From NCBI GenBank assembly GCA_003640385.1, contig RCAB01000510.1:1-43288 (forward strand): a stretch of DNA of 43,288 nt. The letters run 5' to 3'. Source of the DNA: Setaria digitata (Eukaryota > Nematoda > Chromadorea > Rhabditida > Setariidae). This document shows, one piece after another, positions 17,696 through 28,327 of this stretch (its first letter is position 1; each line of letters opens with the position of its first letter). The notes under the pieces are model-generated. The model was given only the letters and a program-made list of their open reading frames with translations, searched no databases and had not been told where the DNA came from. The position numbers were made by a program, and so were the translations under genes.

Positions 17696-19175
17696 CCTGA
17701 ACATTGGACATTGCTCATAAGGGTTAGCAGTGTTACTCAAATTATCAATGGCATATGAAATCTTTGTACCGAAACACCTAAATGTTCCTTCCTTCTTACC
17801 CACACAGTATGGACACTTGGTTTCTTCCAAATAATAGAAATTGTCCGAAAAGATAATGATAAAAAATAAAAAAAAAGCATTGAACAATACCGTTTTCATT
17901 TTAAATAATCATTGTGATACAGAGAATTTTGACCCATATTATTCTTCCGATTAATTAGTGAATGAAACAATACAAATACTGATCAGTGAATGCAAAAAAA
18001 AGGAGAAAAGGAATAACTAACAGATTTAATTCATTCGAAAAATAAATTTTTATTTTAATAACTTTATAAATTTGGGAACTTGGAAAAATAACTTCAGAAA
18101 ATGAGGAAGAAAGAGAAAGAGAGGAAAAAAAAAATCATGTATACTGCATATTATAAATCGATACCACCCATCATTCCTAATGTCTATCATCATTCCTACA
18201 CCACTTATTGCATCATTTAGAAAATTAAAGGTGACACATTATACTTTCACTTCTCCTTTTCTACTACTTCCCAAAAAGAAATGAAATTTTATTTATGAAT
18301 TTCCATTAAATCTGCTAAAAATAGCATTTAATTCAGTAATATATGTTTCACAAGTAATTTAAAATATAAATTAAATTTTGAATTGAAATTGCATGCCAAC
18401 TTCATTAATAAAAAAATAGATATACTATGTGGAAAATATTAAAAAGTGGAGAAACCATACATGTGAATAGAGAATAGGTGGCAGCATTCTGCAGTTGAAA
18501 TTTGAAATGTCAATTTGTAGGTCAGAAGTCATTTCTTTACAATATGTCATCACGTACCGATGGGTCAATCTTACATTTACTTCCTCTATTTTTACTTCAC
18601 TGTTATTGGTTTCAAGTGAAGCTAACATTCGACTTTAAAAAGCCATCTTGATTATAACAATTTAGTTGTGCAGTACAATGGTTTCTCATAAACCCGAAAA
18701 AAAAAAATATTCATAACATCCGCAGCATATCTTACAATTGACTCCCTTCTATTTCTCGAACTGGTAAACATCTAAATTTCGATCAATGCAATCTGATGAC
18801 AACGAAACCATGAATGAATTTAATATAATGAAACTGTTCTAGAGGTCCCAAGCAAGCTAATTATATCATATTTTCATCGAATAGAACAAGTTCGTATAAA
18901 TTTCCGATAAATTATTTTTGTCAACTATTGACCAGTTTTATTTTCCACATACATTCTCTACTGCAAGGAGTACTGGAATTTTAACAACCGAAAATTTTTC
19001 TCACATTACTACAGCACATTTTGATTTTGCAAGAAAAGCTACGAAATTTACCGTTTCCAAAATGCCTTTTGCTCAACTCGAATAGTTTTTACGTTTGCGC
19101 TTGTTCGGATAACATTTCCCATTCAACAAATTAAACAGATAATATCGGTCTGTCTCGCTGTTATACAGATAATAA
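17696..19175 (-). other. Candidate exon chain of an unrecognised cysteine-containing protein
   Basis: Three segments join with compatible phases: 19093-19175 (acceptor CACTTTCAG, donor GTAAAA), 18461-18621 (donor GTATGG) and 17696-17815 (acceptor ending CCAAG, donor GTCCAT). They would encode about 121 residues with pieces such as NGKCYPNKRK, RYVMTYCKEMTSD, FNCRMLPPILYSH and CPYCVGKKEGTFRCFG. Cysteines recur, suggesting an extracellular or secreted product. No start exon, stop exon or family match was found. Alternatively the last segment opens with ATG at 17899 and a hydrophobic leader (MKTVLFNAFFLFFIIIF). It may be chance. Confidence 0.25.
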
Positions 19176-19666
19176 CTGAAAGTGAAGAACAAACAATAAC
19201 GTACAAAAGAGAGTAAAATTAACAGCGTAATACGTGCATCACGGAAGGGAATCTTATACATTCATTAATTCATTCGTGCATATTCATTAATTACAGAAAA
19301 AAAACCATTGGCTGAAGCGCTGAGAAAATAATTCTTTTTTCGTTTCGACCGCCTCTAACGCTTTCAGTACGCTATACATTTGGTTAAATTACAAATTTCT
19401 TATTTGAACAAACAACTATCTTGTATCATCTAACACTTCATTATTTCAAATTAACCATGTGAAAAGTAAGAGTATTTCAATTAAAGACGTTGGAGCAAGT
19501 AATTCTAAAGTTAAAGATGACGTATATTTTCAATAATCTTACTTCTTAATCAATAAAAAAGAAATTCATTTGAAATTAACTAACACTCGATGTGATACTT
19601 AATCAAAAGTATGAATATTACTCATTCTATAATCATTTGGAACTGATTTACCCATCTCAAATTAGA

Positions 19667-19885
19667 ATGTTCTATTACCCACATCCTTTTTACTGCTCCC
19701 TAAAATCTCCTCCTGTCACATTTTTTTACCGAGTACGAAAAACTTTCCGCTTCAGTGTTCCAGAAAACCGGAATTTACTAACGGAAATAAGGAAAGACAT
19801 GAAGAAAAGAGCTGAGACAGATAAATTTGCAGCAACAAAGATTACTCGGAACAACCTTACTGGAACCGAATCCCACACAAATTAA
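19667..19885 (+). other. Open reading frame of 72 codons, unrecognised
   Basis: It begins MFYYPHPFYC and ends with a polar stretch, RNLLTEIRKDMKKRAETDKF, then TNN-like residues and TAA. The second half has codon use like real exons and follows an AG (CGCTTCAG, 19758). No family is recognised and nothing upstream or downstream splices to it convincingly. Confidence 0.2.
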
Positions 19886-20161
19886 TCAATTCCCCGACCA
19901 TCTTGAGCCTAAACCTATCGCAAATCTTACTTAAGCCAGCTTAGTAACATTCTTCCTACAAATATTTCTTTTTTTTCTGGCATCTCTTGCTAATTTGTAC
20001 TGTTCTTACTTTCTTTTACACCATATTACGTTGTTATATCACAGTATTTTTTTTCTCTTTTTTATACTCTATCTTTTATTGCACAGTTTTTTTTTAAGAA
20101 ATTATATCTCTGTCATCTCTTTGTTATTTTCTGAAAGATTTTGATAGTTGGGGAAGGCAAA

Positions 20162-20231
20162 TTTCCGGAATTGTTTACGGAAGAGTCCAGCTTACAGCCT
20201 TTGCACCTAGCGCTCTCGCGGATTTCCGGAA
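20162..20231. promoter_or_regulatory. Paired TTTCCGGAA palindromes upstream of MED7
   Basis: TTTCCGGAA lies at 20162-20170 and again at 20223-20231, 61 bp apart, about 300-370 bp before the MED7 start, in the only locally GC-richer stretch. The CCGGAA core resembles ETS-family sites. Role is inferred. Confidence 0.35.
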
Positions 20232-20480
20232 TATGCTATTGGGGACATTACTGCTAAATTGTCTTCAGTTGAATATTCATGATATTACTGATAAATGATA
20301 TTATCAGTGGAATATTTTATAATATTACTGGTGAGACGAAATGGAAAAGAGGAAGTAGAATGAAGGAAGGAAAGGGAGAAGGAAGAGCTTTTTGCTTGTG
20401 TAGGCGCAATTTTCCGATGCTTGAATGGCATTATTGTGAATTTTGGTGTGAATGATACAAGTGGAGCATAGAAAGTTCCT

Positions 20481-20488
20481 TTTTCCAG
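20481..20488 (+). promoter_or_regulatory. Possible trans-splice acceptor of MED7
   Basis: CTTTTTCCAG ends at 20488, 42 bp before the ATG, with no candidate donor exon seen upstream. Confidence 0.35.
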
Positions 20489-20530
20489 TAACAAAGTGAG
20501 TGAGTTCATAGATTGAGATCAAGCGAACGG

Positions 20531-22614
20531 ATGAAAATGGCAGCTCATCCGGTTGGTGTTAGTCCGTTTCCACAGCCACCGGAATATGCTCGTCAGTATA
20601 CAGATGCGAACGTTGCAAAGAAGAATGTATTACCACCACCGGTCATACCCTCTGAATTTACTGTATTTGGGGAAGAATATAACTTCGAGGAGGTTCTGTC
20701 CAAGTTTTTTTTTTCTTATTCTCTTACTTTTAGCAAAAAATACTATTAGAATTATTCATTAATTCAGCTTATCGATCTTATCATTAATAAGTTATATCTG
20801 CTTAACCGTTTAGTTTCTGGCAAAATTATCATTTAGTATTATCATTCGTATTTTTGTATTTTTAATATATCTTTTTTCTAAATCTATTTAGGAAGTGTTT
20901 TTTCTCTATTAACAGAAATGTTGCAGGAAATGATTCGGTCATTGCAGTCTCAGAAAATGCAACAGTTATTTTCAAGTAATGGAGACTGGAGAAGTGAATT
21001 AAAGAAATTGAACAGGAGTACAGTTGCTGCTTTTCTTGATCTTCTCGATATTCTTATACGGTCAGCTTCCGCTGCTTTCCTCCAGTTGAACTTTTAGAAT
21101 TGCTCATTTTCATTCTAGGCATAAGTGTCAGTAATTAGATCTATGGTATCTCTTATTTTTTTCCTAGAATTATAAATGATGCGAATCAAATATAGGAGGA
21201 CAAAAGAGAAGCTGGGAATTCGTTTTCTGTTGAGCTTTTTTTTTTTTTTTTTTTTTTTTTTTGAATAATCTATTGCTCTGTTCTCCCTGAGACATTAGGA
21301 GCACAGTATTTCCATGGATAATAGAAAAGAGAAATTATAAATTAGTCTTACAAGTTATTTGTCTTTTGTTTTTATTTTTTTTGTATTCTCAAATTAGTTT
21401 GTAATGGCCATCAATTTGCTTACAGAAATAGCAGTAGGTAATACTAGACAATTGTATTTTATTTTAGAATAGATTAAGCCAACTTTNGAAATTATAAATT
21501 AGTCTTACAAGTTATTTGTCTTTTGTTTTTATTTTTTTTGTATTCTCAAATTAGTTTGTAATGGTCATCAATTTGCTTACAGAAATAGCAGTAGGTAATA
21601 CTAGACAATTGTATTTTATNAGACATTAGGAGCACAGTATTTCCATGGATAATAGAAAAGAGAAATTATAAATTAGTCTTACAAGTTATTTGTCTTTTGT
21701 TTTTATTTTTTTTGTATTCTCAAATTAGTTTGTAATGGTCATCAATTTGCTTACAGAAATAGCAGTAGGTAATACTAGACAATTGTATTTTATTTTAGAA
21801 TAGATTAAGCCAACTTTATCTGTATAATTTCCTCAAAACTTGAGCAAAACATGAAAATTGAGTTCTATAGTTGTTTGTTGTTGTTGAAACCTTAGACATG
21901 GTAATATTATTTTAAGATGTCCAAATCATCCAGAACGCTTGGAGAAGATTAATAACCTGCGTCTTCTTTTTATCAATATGCACCATCTTATCAATGAATA
22001 CCGGCCGGTACAGGCACGGGATGCACTGCAGTCAATGATGAAATTATTAATCAAAACTATCGAGGTGCATTTCTTTTACAATACTGCAATATTAGAATAG
22101 TCTTTAGAAGCTGTGTGTAAATGTTAAATTATGATTGGTGATGTAACTTAAGATTTCCAGGAAGTTACCAGTCGGTTTCGCGCTTATCTAGCTATGGGTC
22201 ACGAAGCATTAAATCAAGTTATCGATGAGGTCCCTCCGGTACTTTCAGCATCTCCCGTGCTTAATACTGAGGTATTAGTTTGTCTGTTTGTTTTGGCAGC
22301 AGATATTTGGTAGAAATTGTTAGAAATCTGGTTGAAGTGAAGTCTTCTTCTGTGTGAACCTTAAAGCTTTGATTAATTTCGGAATTTCATAGGAAATGGA
22401 TGCTAGTGAATCAGTGCAGCAGAGAGTTGGAACTGTGGAAATGATAGGCAACCAGCAAAGGAGTAGCTATGATGAAGCCCGGAAGACGGTTATGTCGAAA
22501 CGAGAAGCGTGGAGGAGAGATATAATGCTTTGTGAGTTGCTGGATAATATGGGTGATGCAGATTTAGAAAGGAGGTCATCGCCTTCCACGAGTAGAAGTC
22601 AAATGGAATACTAG
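20531..22614 (+). CDS. let-49: Mediator complex subunit 7 (258 aa)
   Basis: MED7 is a middle-module subunit that pairs with MED21 and links Mediator to RNA polymerase II. Five exons: 20531-20692, 20927-21060, 21917-22064, 22161-22271, 22393-22614. The N-terminus carries the typical proline-rich start ([30 protein letters not shown]). The family core follows: [20 protein letters not shown], then [20 protein letters not shown], then a helical region to about residue 185 and a polar tail ([17 protein letters not shown]). Human MED7 is 233 aa, so the length fits. The ATG at 20531 is the first in frame after a possible trans-splice acceptor TTTTTCCAG ending at 20488. The symbol is that of the C. 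elegans orthologue. Intron 3 contains two N gaps with triplicated sequence, so its true length is unknown. Confidence 0.93.
21290..21818. repeat. Triplicated intron sequence around two single-N gaps
   Basis: A block (21290-21486) is followed by N (21487), a partial second copy (21488-21619), N (21620) and a third copy (21621-21818). Copy 1 reads TAATGGCCATC where copies 2 and 3 read TAATGGTCATC. This looks like unmerged contig ends or haplotypes inside MED7 intron 3. Confidence 0.85.
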
Positions 22615-23616
22615 TGTATATAATGTTTTACTAGTTTAACCTTCAAATAAGTATCTTAATATAAAACATTTTGTTTTCATTTGCAATCTGTCCTTTGTGA
22701 ATATCACTATAACAGCATGAAATGAAGTATTGAGCGACTGTCAAGCTAAGTAGATTGTTCATTGTGCATTTATTACAGCTGCTATAAAATTAATATTTCC
22801 TGTTGATTTTATGGAATATATAAACTGTATAAATTATTCTGGTATCACATAGCAAGTGAAGAAATTTATTGTTTTCAAGAATTTGAATTCCGGCTTATTT
22901 GCGGTGTTTTATTTTTTTGTGCAGTGGTTAATCAAATTATTTAAAGTCAGATATGATTAATATTACTTGATCAACATCAAATGAAAAAGTATTATTTGGA
23001 AATATTACACTTTAATTTACTGTGATCATTTGCAACAACAGCAGGATAGCGAAATTCTATTATTTAGTATCAGAATAATTATATTTATTGTAATGTATGA
23101 GAAAACAGGTTACATTTAATATAGTGGGAAAACTGCGATTTTGAATCTGCCAGGATGAATGATTCGTTGCAGATAAAACATTAATGCGATATAATCATGG
23201 GTTATAGAACAAACATTCACTTGACAAGTTAAAATAGTCCTGAAACTGAGAAAGATCTTACCCTTAAAAGTTCGGGATCAAATTTAAATACTCGAATTTA
23301 TTATGGTTATCCGGTGCTTACTTGCGGTATTTGTGATGAAGGTTACTATTTTTTTTCCTTTTGTTCAAAAAAAAGAAAAAAAGATTGATATATGATATTA
23401 GGAGAGAACGATATATGAACAAGTATAAGTAATAGAGTAATACCAGTTACGGCATTTCCTTTGTACGGTGGGGCAAGTGCCAAGCTTAATTTTTCAGGAT
23501 TTTTTTTTTTATGAAATCGCTAGAAATCTATGCTAGCCAGGGAACTGTTGAAAATCAATCTTAATATATTTCAGTGGCTTATTTCATCTGCTAGCTTTTC
23601 GATTTTTCATTTCAGG
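22615..23616. other. Intergenic region between MED7 and the zinc-finger gene
   Basis: About 1 kb. No coding frame is supported. The 3' UTR of MED7 probably ends early here; no perfect AATAAA lies close to the stop. A TTTCAG ends at 23615, directly before the next start codon. Confidence 0.6.
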
Positions 23617-25983
23617 ATGCTTAAATCAAACGGACAGTGTGCTTCAATACACATTCCAGCTCGGAATTCTCGTCATCCATTGCTTTGTGCCGAATGCCAT
23701 AAACAATTTCGGACAGTACAGGAGTTATGTTTACATTCGGAAATGTGCATCATTGAATCATTTGAAAATGAGGCTGTCAGCGTTTTTTCGAGTATGCCAT
23801 CTCTTACAGAAGCAACTGCCGTTGTTGCTACTGCTACACATTCTGGAATTACAGCTAAAGTATGTTTGTTATTTAAGCCTTTTTGAAGGATACAAATGAA
23901 AAAAAAAAAAAAAAGAAATTAAGTAATTGTGTTTTATTATCAGTAAGAGAATCTTGCCTTTGCTTAATCTTTGTTTTACGGATTGTTTATTCAGTCTTCA
24001 GAGACAAATGTTACATTTCTGCTTAGAGGATGTAGGAGTTTTTCAAGCTGCATTTCTGAATGTATTTATAAGAGACTTGAGCTGTTTAAATCTAGTTTCA
24101 AATCATTATGTCACTTTCTCTTGCTAGGGAGATGATCCTCCGATATTGGTGCCCGAAACCGGTGCTTCAACGAGCTTGTTAAATTCGAGAAATCTGTCAC
24201 TATCAGCTAAATGCAAAGGAAAATTCATAAGAACAGAAAAATCGGTAAGGCCAGCAATGGAAAGGTCAAAAACAGAAACCATTCCTTTTACGTCTACAAC
24301 GGAATCAGAACAGCGGTGCTGGCCATCTACTGAGAGGTTTGCATGCATATTTACTATAGGGAGGACCTAAGAAATCGGTAATAGATTTTAAATATTTCAT
24401 GAATAATTTTTAATATTTCCTAAAATATCAAGTTTATTTAAGTTAGCAAAATTTATTTTTTTCAGGTCACAAAAAGTGGCTGTTGAATTAGGAAATGCGC
24501 GAATATTAGAAAGTCGTAGTGGATTAAAAATTTATATATCAGTTGAAAAGCAGTCTCCCCGAGGGATTGATGGAACTACTAGTGAAAATGATGACCGTGA
24601 TTCACAAGGTTTCATACTTCCTAAATTCTACATAATGAAAAGAACTTGTTGCTTAATCCATAAATTTTAGCTAGCCTTTGCATAGTTTTCTCGAAGAAAA
24701 AGGATATTGTAGAGGTTAAGAATTTTAGAATTTCTGTTCGATCTATAGCTGAGGTTATGCAGTTTATTAGCTTTTTATGAGATTTGCTTGTTACTTCATT
24801 CTCATCTAAAACTCAATTATAATTCAGGTACTTATAGTTTTGATGAACTTAGTCCCAAAAGGAAAGTAATTGGGGCACTAGCAAATGCAAATGATGATGA
24901 TATTTGCCGTCCGAAAATGGAGTGCCCCACATGTGGTCTAGTACTTTATCGACATAATTTTGGCACTCATTATCGGATACATACTGGTGAATTACCTTTT
25001 GTTTGCACATATTGCCAAAGACGTTTTCGTACAACGTCTGCATTGAAGGTTCATATCAGGTAGGAAAATTTGTAATTATTTCACATATCTTTTAAAATGG
25101 AAAAATATCCTTTAAACATATAAATGGATGTACGTGTATTTATTTGCAATTTTTTTTCAGAGCTCATACCGGTGAAAAACCTTATTTATGCCCAAAATGT
25201 CCTTATTCTTGCATCACAAAGCGTAACCTCGATCGCCATATCGTTAACAATCACATCAGAGAAGGAGAAAGACGAGGTAGCATGTAACTTTGCAGCAAGA
25301 ATTCTAAAAACTTGTTTTTTAAATTCTTAACAAGGATAAAGGGATGTTTCAGTTCAGAATTCATCCATTTTTTAATGTTATCTTTACTCTGTAGGATGAA
25401 TAATACGAAACAGAGAATTAGACATTAACTAAGATGAATTAAGCATTATAAAGATATTTCATTTTTAGTCATACAGTTGAAGTAAAAGTTGGGTATAATT
25501 TTTTATGTACTGTAAAAAATTTCCATGAAGGTCCCCGGGAACGACGATCACGATACAGGAGAGATGAGTATAATGTTATCATTGATGACATTGATAATGG
25601 TACCGTTAAAGAAGGTGGAAAAATAGACCATCATTATGTTATCGCTCAGCCGGAGATAGAAAATTCAGATATGGTGAGTTTGTCACTCAAATGTTCATAA
25701 CTTGTTTGTCATCATATTTATAAAATCGATAGGAAACAATTGTGAGATTTGTTTTATTGAGGACTTGTGAAAAACGAAGTAAAATTTGTTTTCAAATACT
25801 TTTTTTTTTCGTAGTTTAGTAATCGATTGGAAAAAGTGGTCCAAAAGGATTTAATTACTGTACCCTATGCTTTTTGTCATTATTCATTATTTTCAGGTTA
25901 AAGAAAAGGCACATAATGAAGTTGAAGGTGGTGATGACAGTCATCCAGCTGATATGGCCATTCTTCCCTTGCTTACTTCTTAG
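23617..25983 (+). CDS. C2H2 zinc-finger protein (390 aa), probable transcription factor
   Basis: Seven exons with consistent phases: 23617-23859, 24128-24336, 24466-24608, 24828-25059, 25161-25276, 25531-25673, 25897-25983. An N-terminal finger-like motif is C2HC (C24, C27, H40, C44; CAECHKQF...HSEMC). Three adjoining fingers follow at about 231-307: CPTCGLVLYRHNFGTHYRIH, CTYCQRRF...HIRAH and CPKCPYSC...HIVNNH, joined by TGE[LK]P linkers typical of DNA-binding arrays. The first of the three has 11 rather than 12 residues between its Cys and His pairs. The region between (82-225) is low in structure, rich in Ser, Thr and charged residues. The tail is acidic. The ATG is one base after TTTCAG, a likely trans-splice site. 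No orthologue is recognised; DNA targets are unknown. The last exons are less certain than the finger exons. Confidence 0.83.
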
Positions 25984-26041
25984 ATGTATAATTACTCGCC
26001 AATGTTTATATGTGATATCTGTATTTCTGTACACTTATATA

Positions 26042-26047
26042 AATAAA
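26042..26047 (+). terminator. Polyadenylation signal AATAAA of the zinc-finger gene
   Basis: AATAAA starts 59 bp after the stop codon and lies about 195 bp before the acceptor of the next gene. Confidence 0.6.
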
Positions 26048-26229
26048 ACATATTTCTTAAAGCTCAGCATGAAATTAACGAAGTTGATGCCTAAGGATTT
26101 ATTAAAATTTATTACTATTTTTCATGCATTACGTTATAGCTCCAGAATTTTTTAAAATTTTCTATCCATTTTTATTGGATTTTGCATCTGGGGGTTAAAT
26201 TGTTTCAAATAATCTAAGGGAGTTTTTTT

Positions 26230-26243
26230 TTTTTCTTTTTTAG
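26230..26243 (+). promoter_or_regulatory. Possible trans-splice acceptor of the SWS1-like gene
   Basis: A long pyrimidine tract, TTTTCTTTTTTAG, ends at 26243, 12 bases before the ATG at 26255. Its position shortly after the AATAAA of the preceding gene is as in nematode operons. Confidence 0.45.
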
Positions 26244-26254
26244 GGTTACTTTGT

Positions 26255-27341
26255 ATGAGCTGTTCAATTACGCTAAATGATGAAACAGATCGCTTACTGC
26301 AAGCATCACGAATTCGCTTGATAATGTGTGGATTATCTGAATGTATTACGAAGGCGGCTGAAGAATATTATAAGGATGTGTCGAACTCAAGGGCTTTATT
26401 AGATATTTTAGAACCGTAAGTAGGATTTCTCTTCCATAAAAATGCTTCAGTGAATTCATTTGTGGTGTAAAAGGATTTTTGTTGAAACACCTAATATTAC
26501 AAGGGAAGGTTTACATATTTAATGTTTATTAAATTCTGGATCCGAGCTTAATTCAGAGAAAGGAAAGGAAATAGCTTAAAATCAAAAATTAAAGGTTCTG
26601 TACTCTGCCCATTGTGCGCGAACTTTTAGTTGTTTGATTTCCACTGTATTATCTAATTTTTTTTTTTTTCCTTTGTAGAATTTGTCGATGTTTCGGGAAC
26701 ATCGTATTAGAAGCAGTGTCTTTAGCAGATAATGGTAATGTTTACTTACTCAAAGATCCCAGATATGGTCGAAGTATATATGAGGTAAGTTAGGTGAATG
26801 AATAGAGCGAAGTTAGAAATTATTTATTCCATATCACTGAATTGTAAAGATTGAGATAAATAACTTATGTTTTCCGAAGGAAAAAGTGGAGGCAGAAACT
26901 TGTTCTTTACCAATACGTTTGGCAGTTTAGAGTTATTTTATTCAGGTATCAGGGGCGCATTCGCAGTCTACCTACACATGTCTTCCGAAAGTCAATTACT
27001 GCCAATGTTCGTACTTTCTCCAAGGAGGTGTGTTAACTTATTATCTATATCTTTTGACAGTAAAAAGTAGGTCCAAATAAATTTAACATTTTTGTAGATA
27101 ACAACTTGAACGTTTTTTTTTTTATGAAATTTAGTGGATAGGAAGAATTGGTGGTATATTTCTACTGTTATTACTTGACAATATCTAAGAAAATATTGGG
27201 TTTTAGTGCAGTATTTCCTTAAATATAAATGATTTAGGGGATATTTTCTTCATTTTCTCTTGCAAAAGATTTTCCGTTTTAATGCTCTTAAAAAACAGCT
27301 GTGAGTTTATCAGAGCTTCAGACAAATTTAGTTGCATTTAG
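26255..27341 (+). CDS. SWIM-domain protein resembling SWS1/ZSWIM7, Shu-complex homologous-recombination factor (150 aa)
   Basis: SWS1 with a RAD51 paralogue promotes RAD51 filament assembly. Four exons: 26255-26415, 26679-26784, 26946-27027, 27238-27341. Against human ZSWIM7 (140 aa) the clearest match is residues 68-113: a region ending GRSIYEVSG (human GRRVYQVLG), then TYTCLP and YCQCSYF (human TYTCLA, YCSCPAF). The CxC of the SWIM zinc site is C108/C110. The last exon gives SCKRFSVLMLLKNSCEF and ends ASDKFSCI; human has LCKHLLAVYLS and SVSDKQL. Length fits the family. The CxHxxA motif reads CKRFSV here, so the zinc histidine and conserved alanine are replaced. Exons 1-3 are good; exon 4 was chosen for phase, length and the C-K and SDK matches. 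The ATG lies just after a likely trans-splice acceptor, 271 bp from the previous stop. Confidence 0.72.
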
Positions 27342-28314
27342 TGATTAATAGAATCAATTCTACCTTAACTGAGTAATATTATAAGGCGTTTACTGATCTG
27401 TGGCAAAATTGCTTGTAAAAAAAAATTTTTTTTTTTTCAGCAAAGCAGTGCTTTCCAAAGGCTTGTAATAAATAGGTAAAATAAATTTTAGTATTTAAGG
27501 TACTGAGTGAATTACCAGTTTTCTTTTAATGACTGTTTCTTTCAGTTATCAGACGACAACAATCATTCACGGTAAGTTCTGTTTTAAAGTATGTTTAATC
27601 TTCCCCATTTATTTTAAGAAATTTACTGTGGTATAGTCGAAGGCGGGAAAAAAATTAAGCAACAATTATGTTGAGGCCATTTTTTGCAACTTAAGCAATG
27701 TTAATTGTTTATACCTCACCTTACTCTTTCAACGTTTTGCTCAGTCCGAGTGCCTTCTGTATGTATGGAGTATAAAAGTTAGTGATTTGGTTGTATTTAC
27801 ATAATTATTCTCATATGTTGCAATATTTTTGGTACTTGAGTAGTTGTTTGCAGTAAATAAAAGTCTTCTGTATTATTGGTTAATGTTGTAAAGTTTTTCT
27901 TCTTGGTTTTCGATTGATTTCCTATTGTTGTTTCTTATTTCTAAACGAAGAAAAATCACTGTTTCATATATGTGCTAAGAACGATCATGCAAACGATTTA
28001 AACCATGGTGAACTAAACGATTTAAACTTTAGCATATATTTTTTTCATAACGTCGATTTGCATTGGTGCTAGTTCAAACAATAACTGGCTAACAAATGTG
28101 CAAATGAAATTTGAAACCTGATAGTTTGTAACAGGTAAAGGTATCTGGAAACCGAGAGATATTAGTTTAAAACAAATAGAGGTGAAGTTATAAAATTATG
28201 TTTTGAAGCACTGTGAAAATTTCTCTTGCAATTTCAGTAAATTTCGTTAAATTTTGAGTATCTTTGGGAAATTCAGCATAGATATAAGAGATATTTTGTT
28301 TTCTGTAATTTCAG
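27342..28314. other. Intergenic region between the SWS1-like gene and topoisomerase III
   Basis: About 970 bp. It contains AATAAA signals, a 13-bp direct repeat AAACGATTTAAAC (27991-28003 and 28015-28027) and a 25-bp segment with good splice sites on both sides (27546-27570). No gene of its own is supported. Confidence 0.5.
27467..27472 (+). terminator. Polyadenylation signal AATAAA of the SWS1-like gene
   Basis: AATAAA lies 126 bp after the stop at 27341. Another is at 27856-27861. Confidence 0.5.
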
Positions 28315-28327
28315 ATCTAATATACGT

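Larger units (their letters stand above)
15027..20486. other. 5.5 kb region between divergent genes; only weak coding candidates
   Basis: It separates the acyl-CoA synthetase (minus) from MED7 (plus). Most is AT-rich with poly-A/T tracts and short overlapping open frames on both strands (for example 15811-16359) without recognisable motifs. Two candidates are listed separately: an exon chain on the minus strand at 17696-19175 and a plus-strand open frame at 19667-19885. GC rises near 20150-20240, the probable MED7 promoter. Confidence 0.5.

Noticed and set aside
26867..27070. 67-codon open frame in another frame over the SWS1-like exon 3
   Set aside because: The frame giving TYTCLP and YCQC matches the SWIM family and splices in phase to exon 2; the longer frame does not.
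27446..27480. Possible SWS1-like exon with acceptor TTTTCAG
   Set aside because: No choice of donor from exon 3 gives an in-frame continuation that resembles the family; the segment also holds the AATAAA signal.
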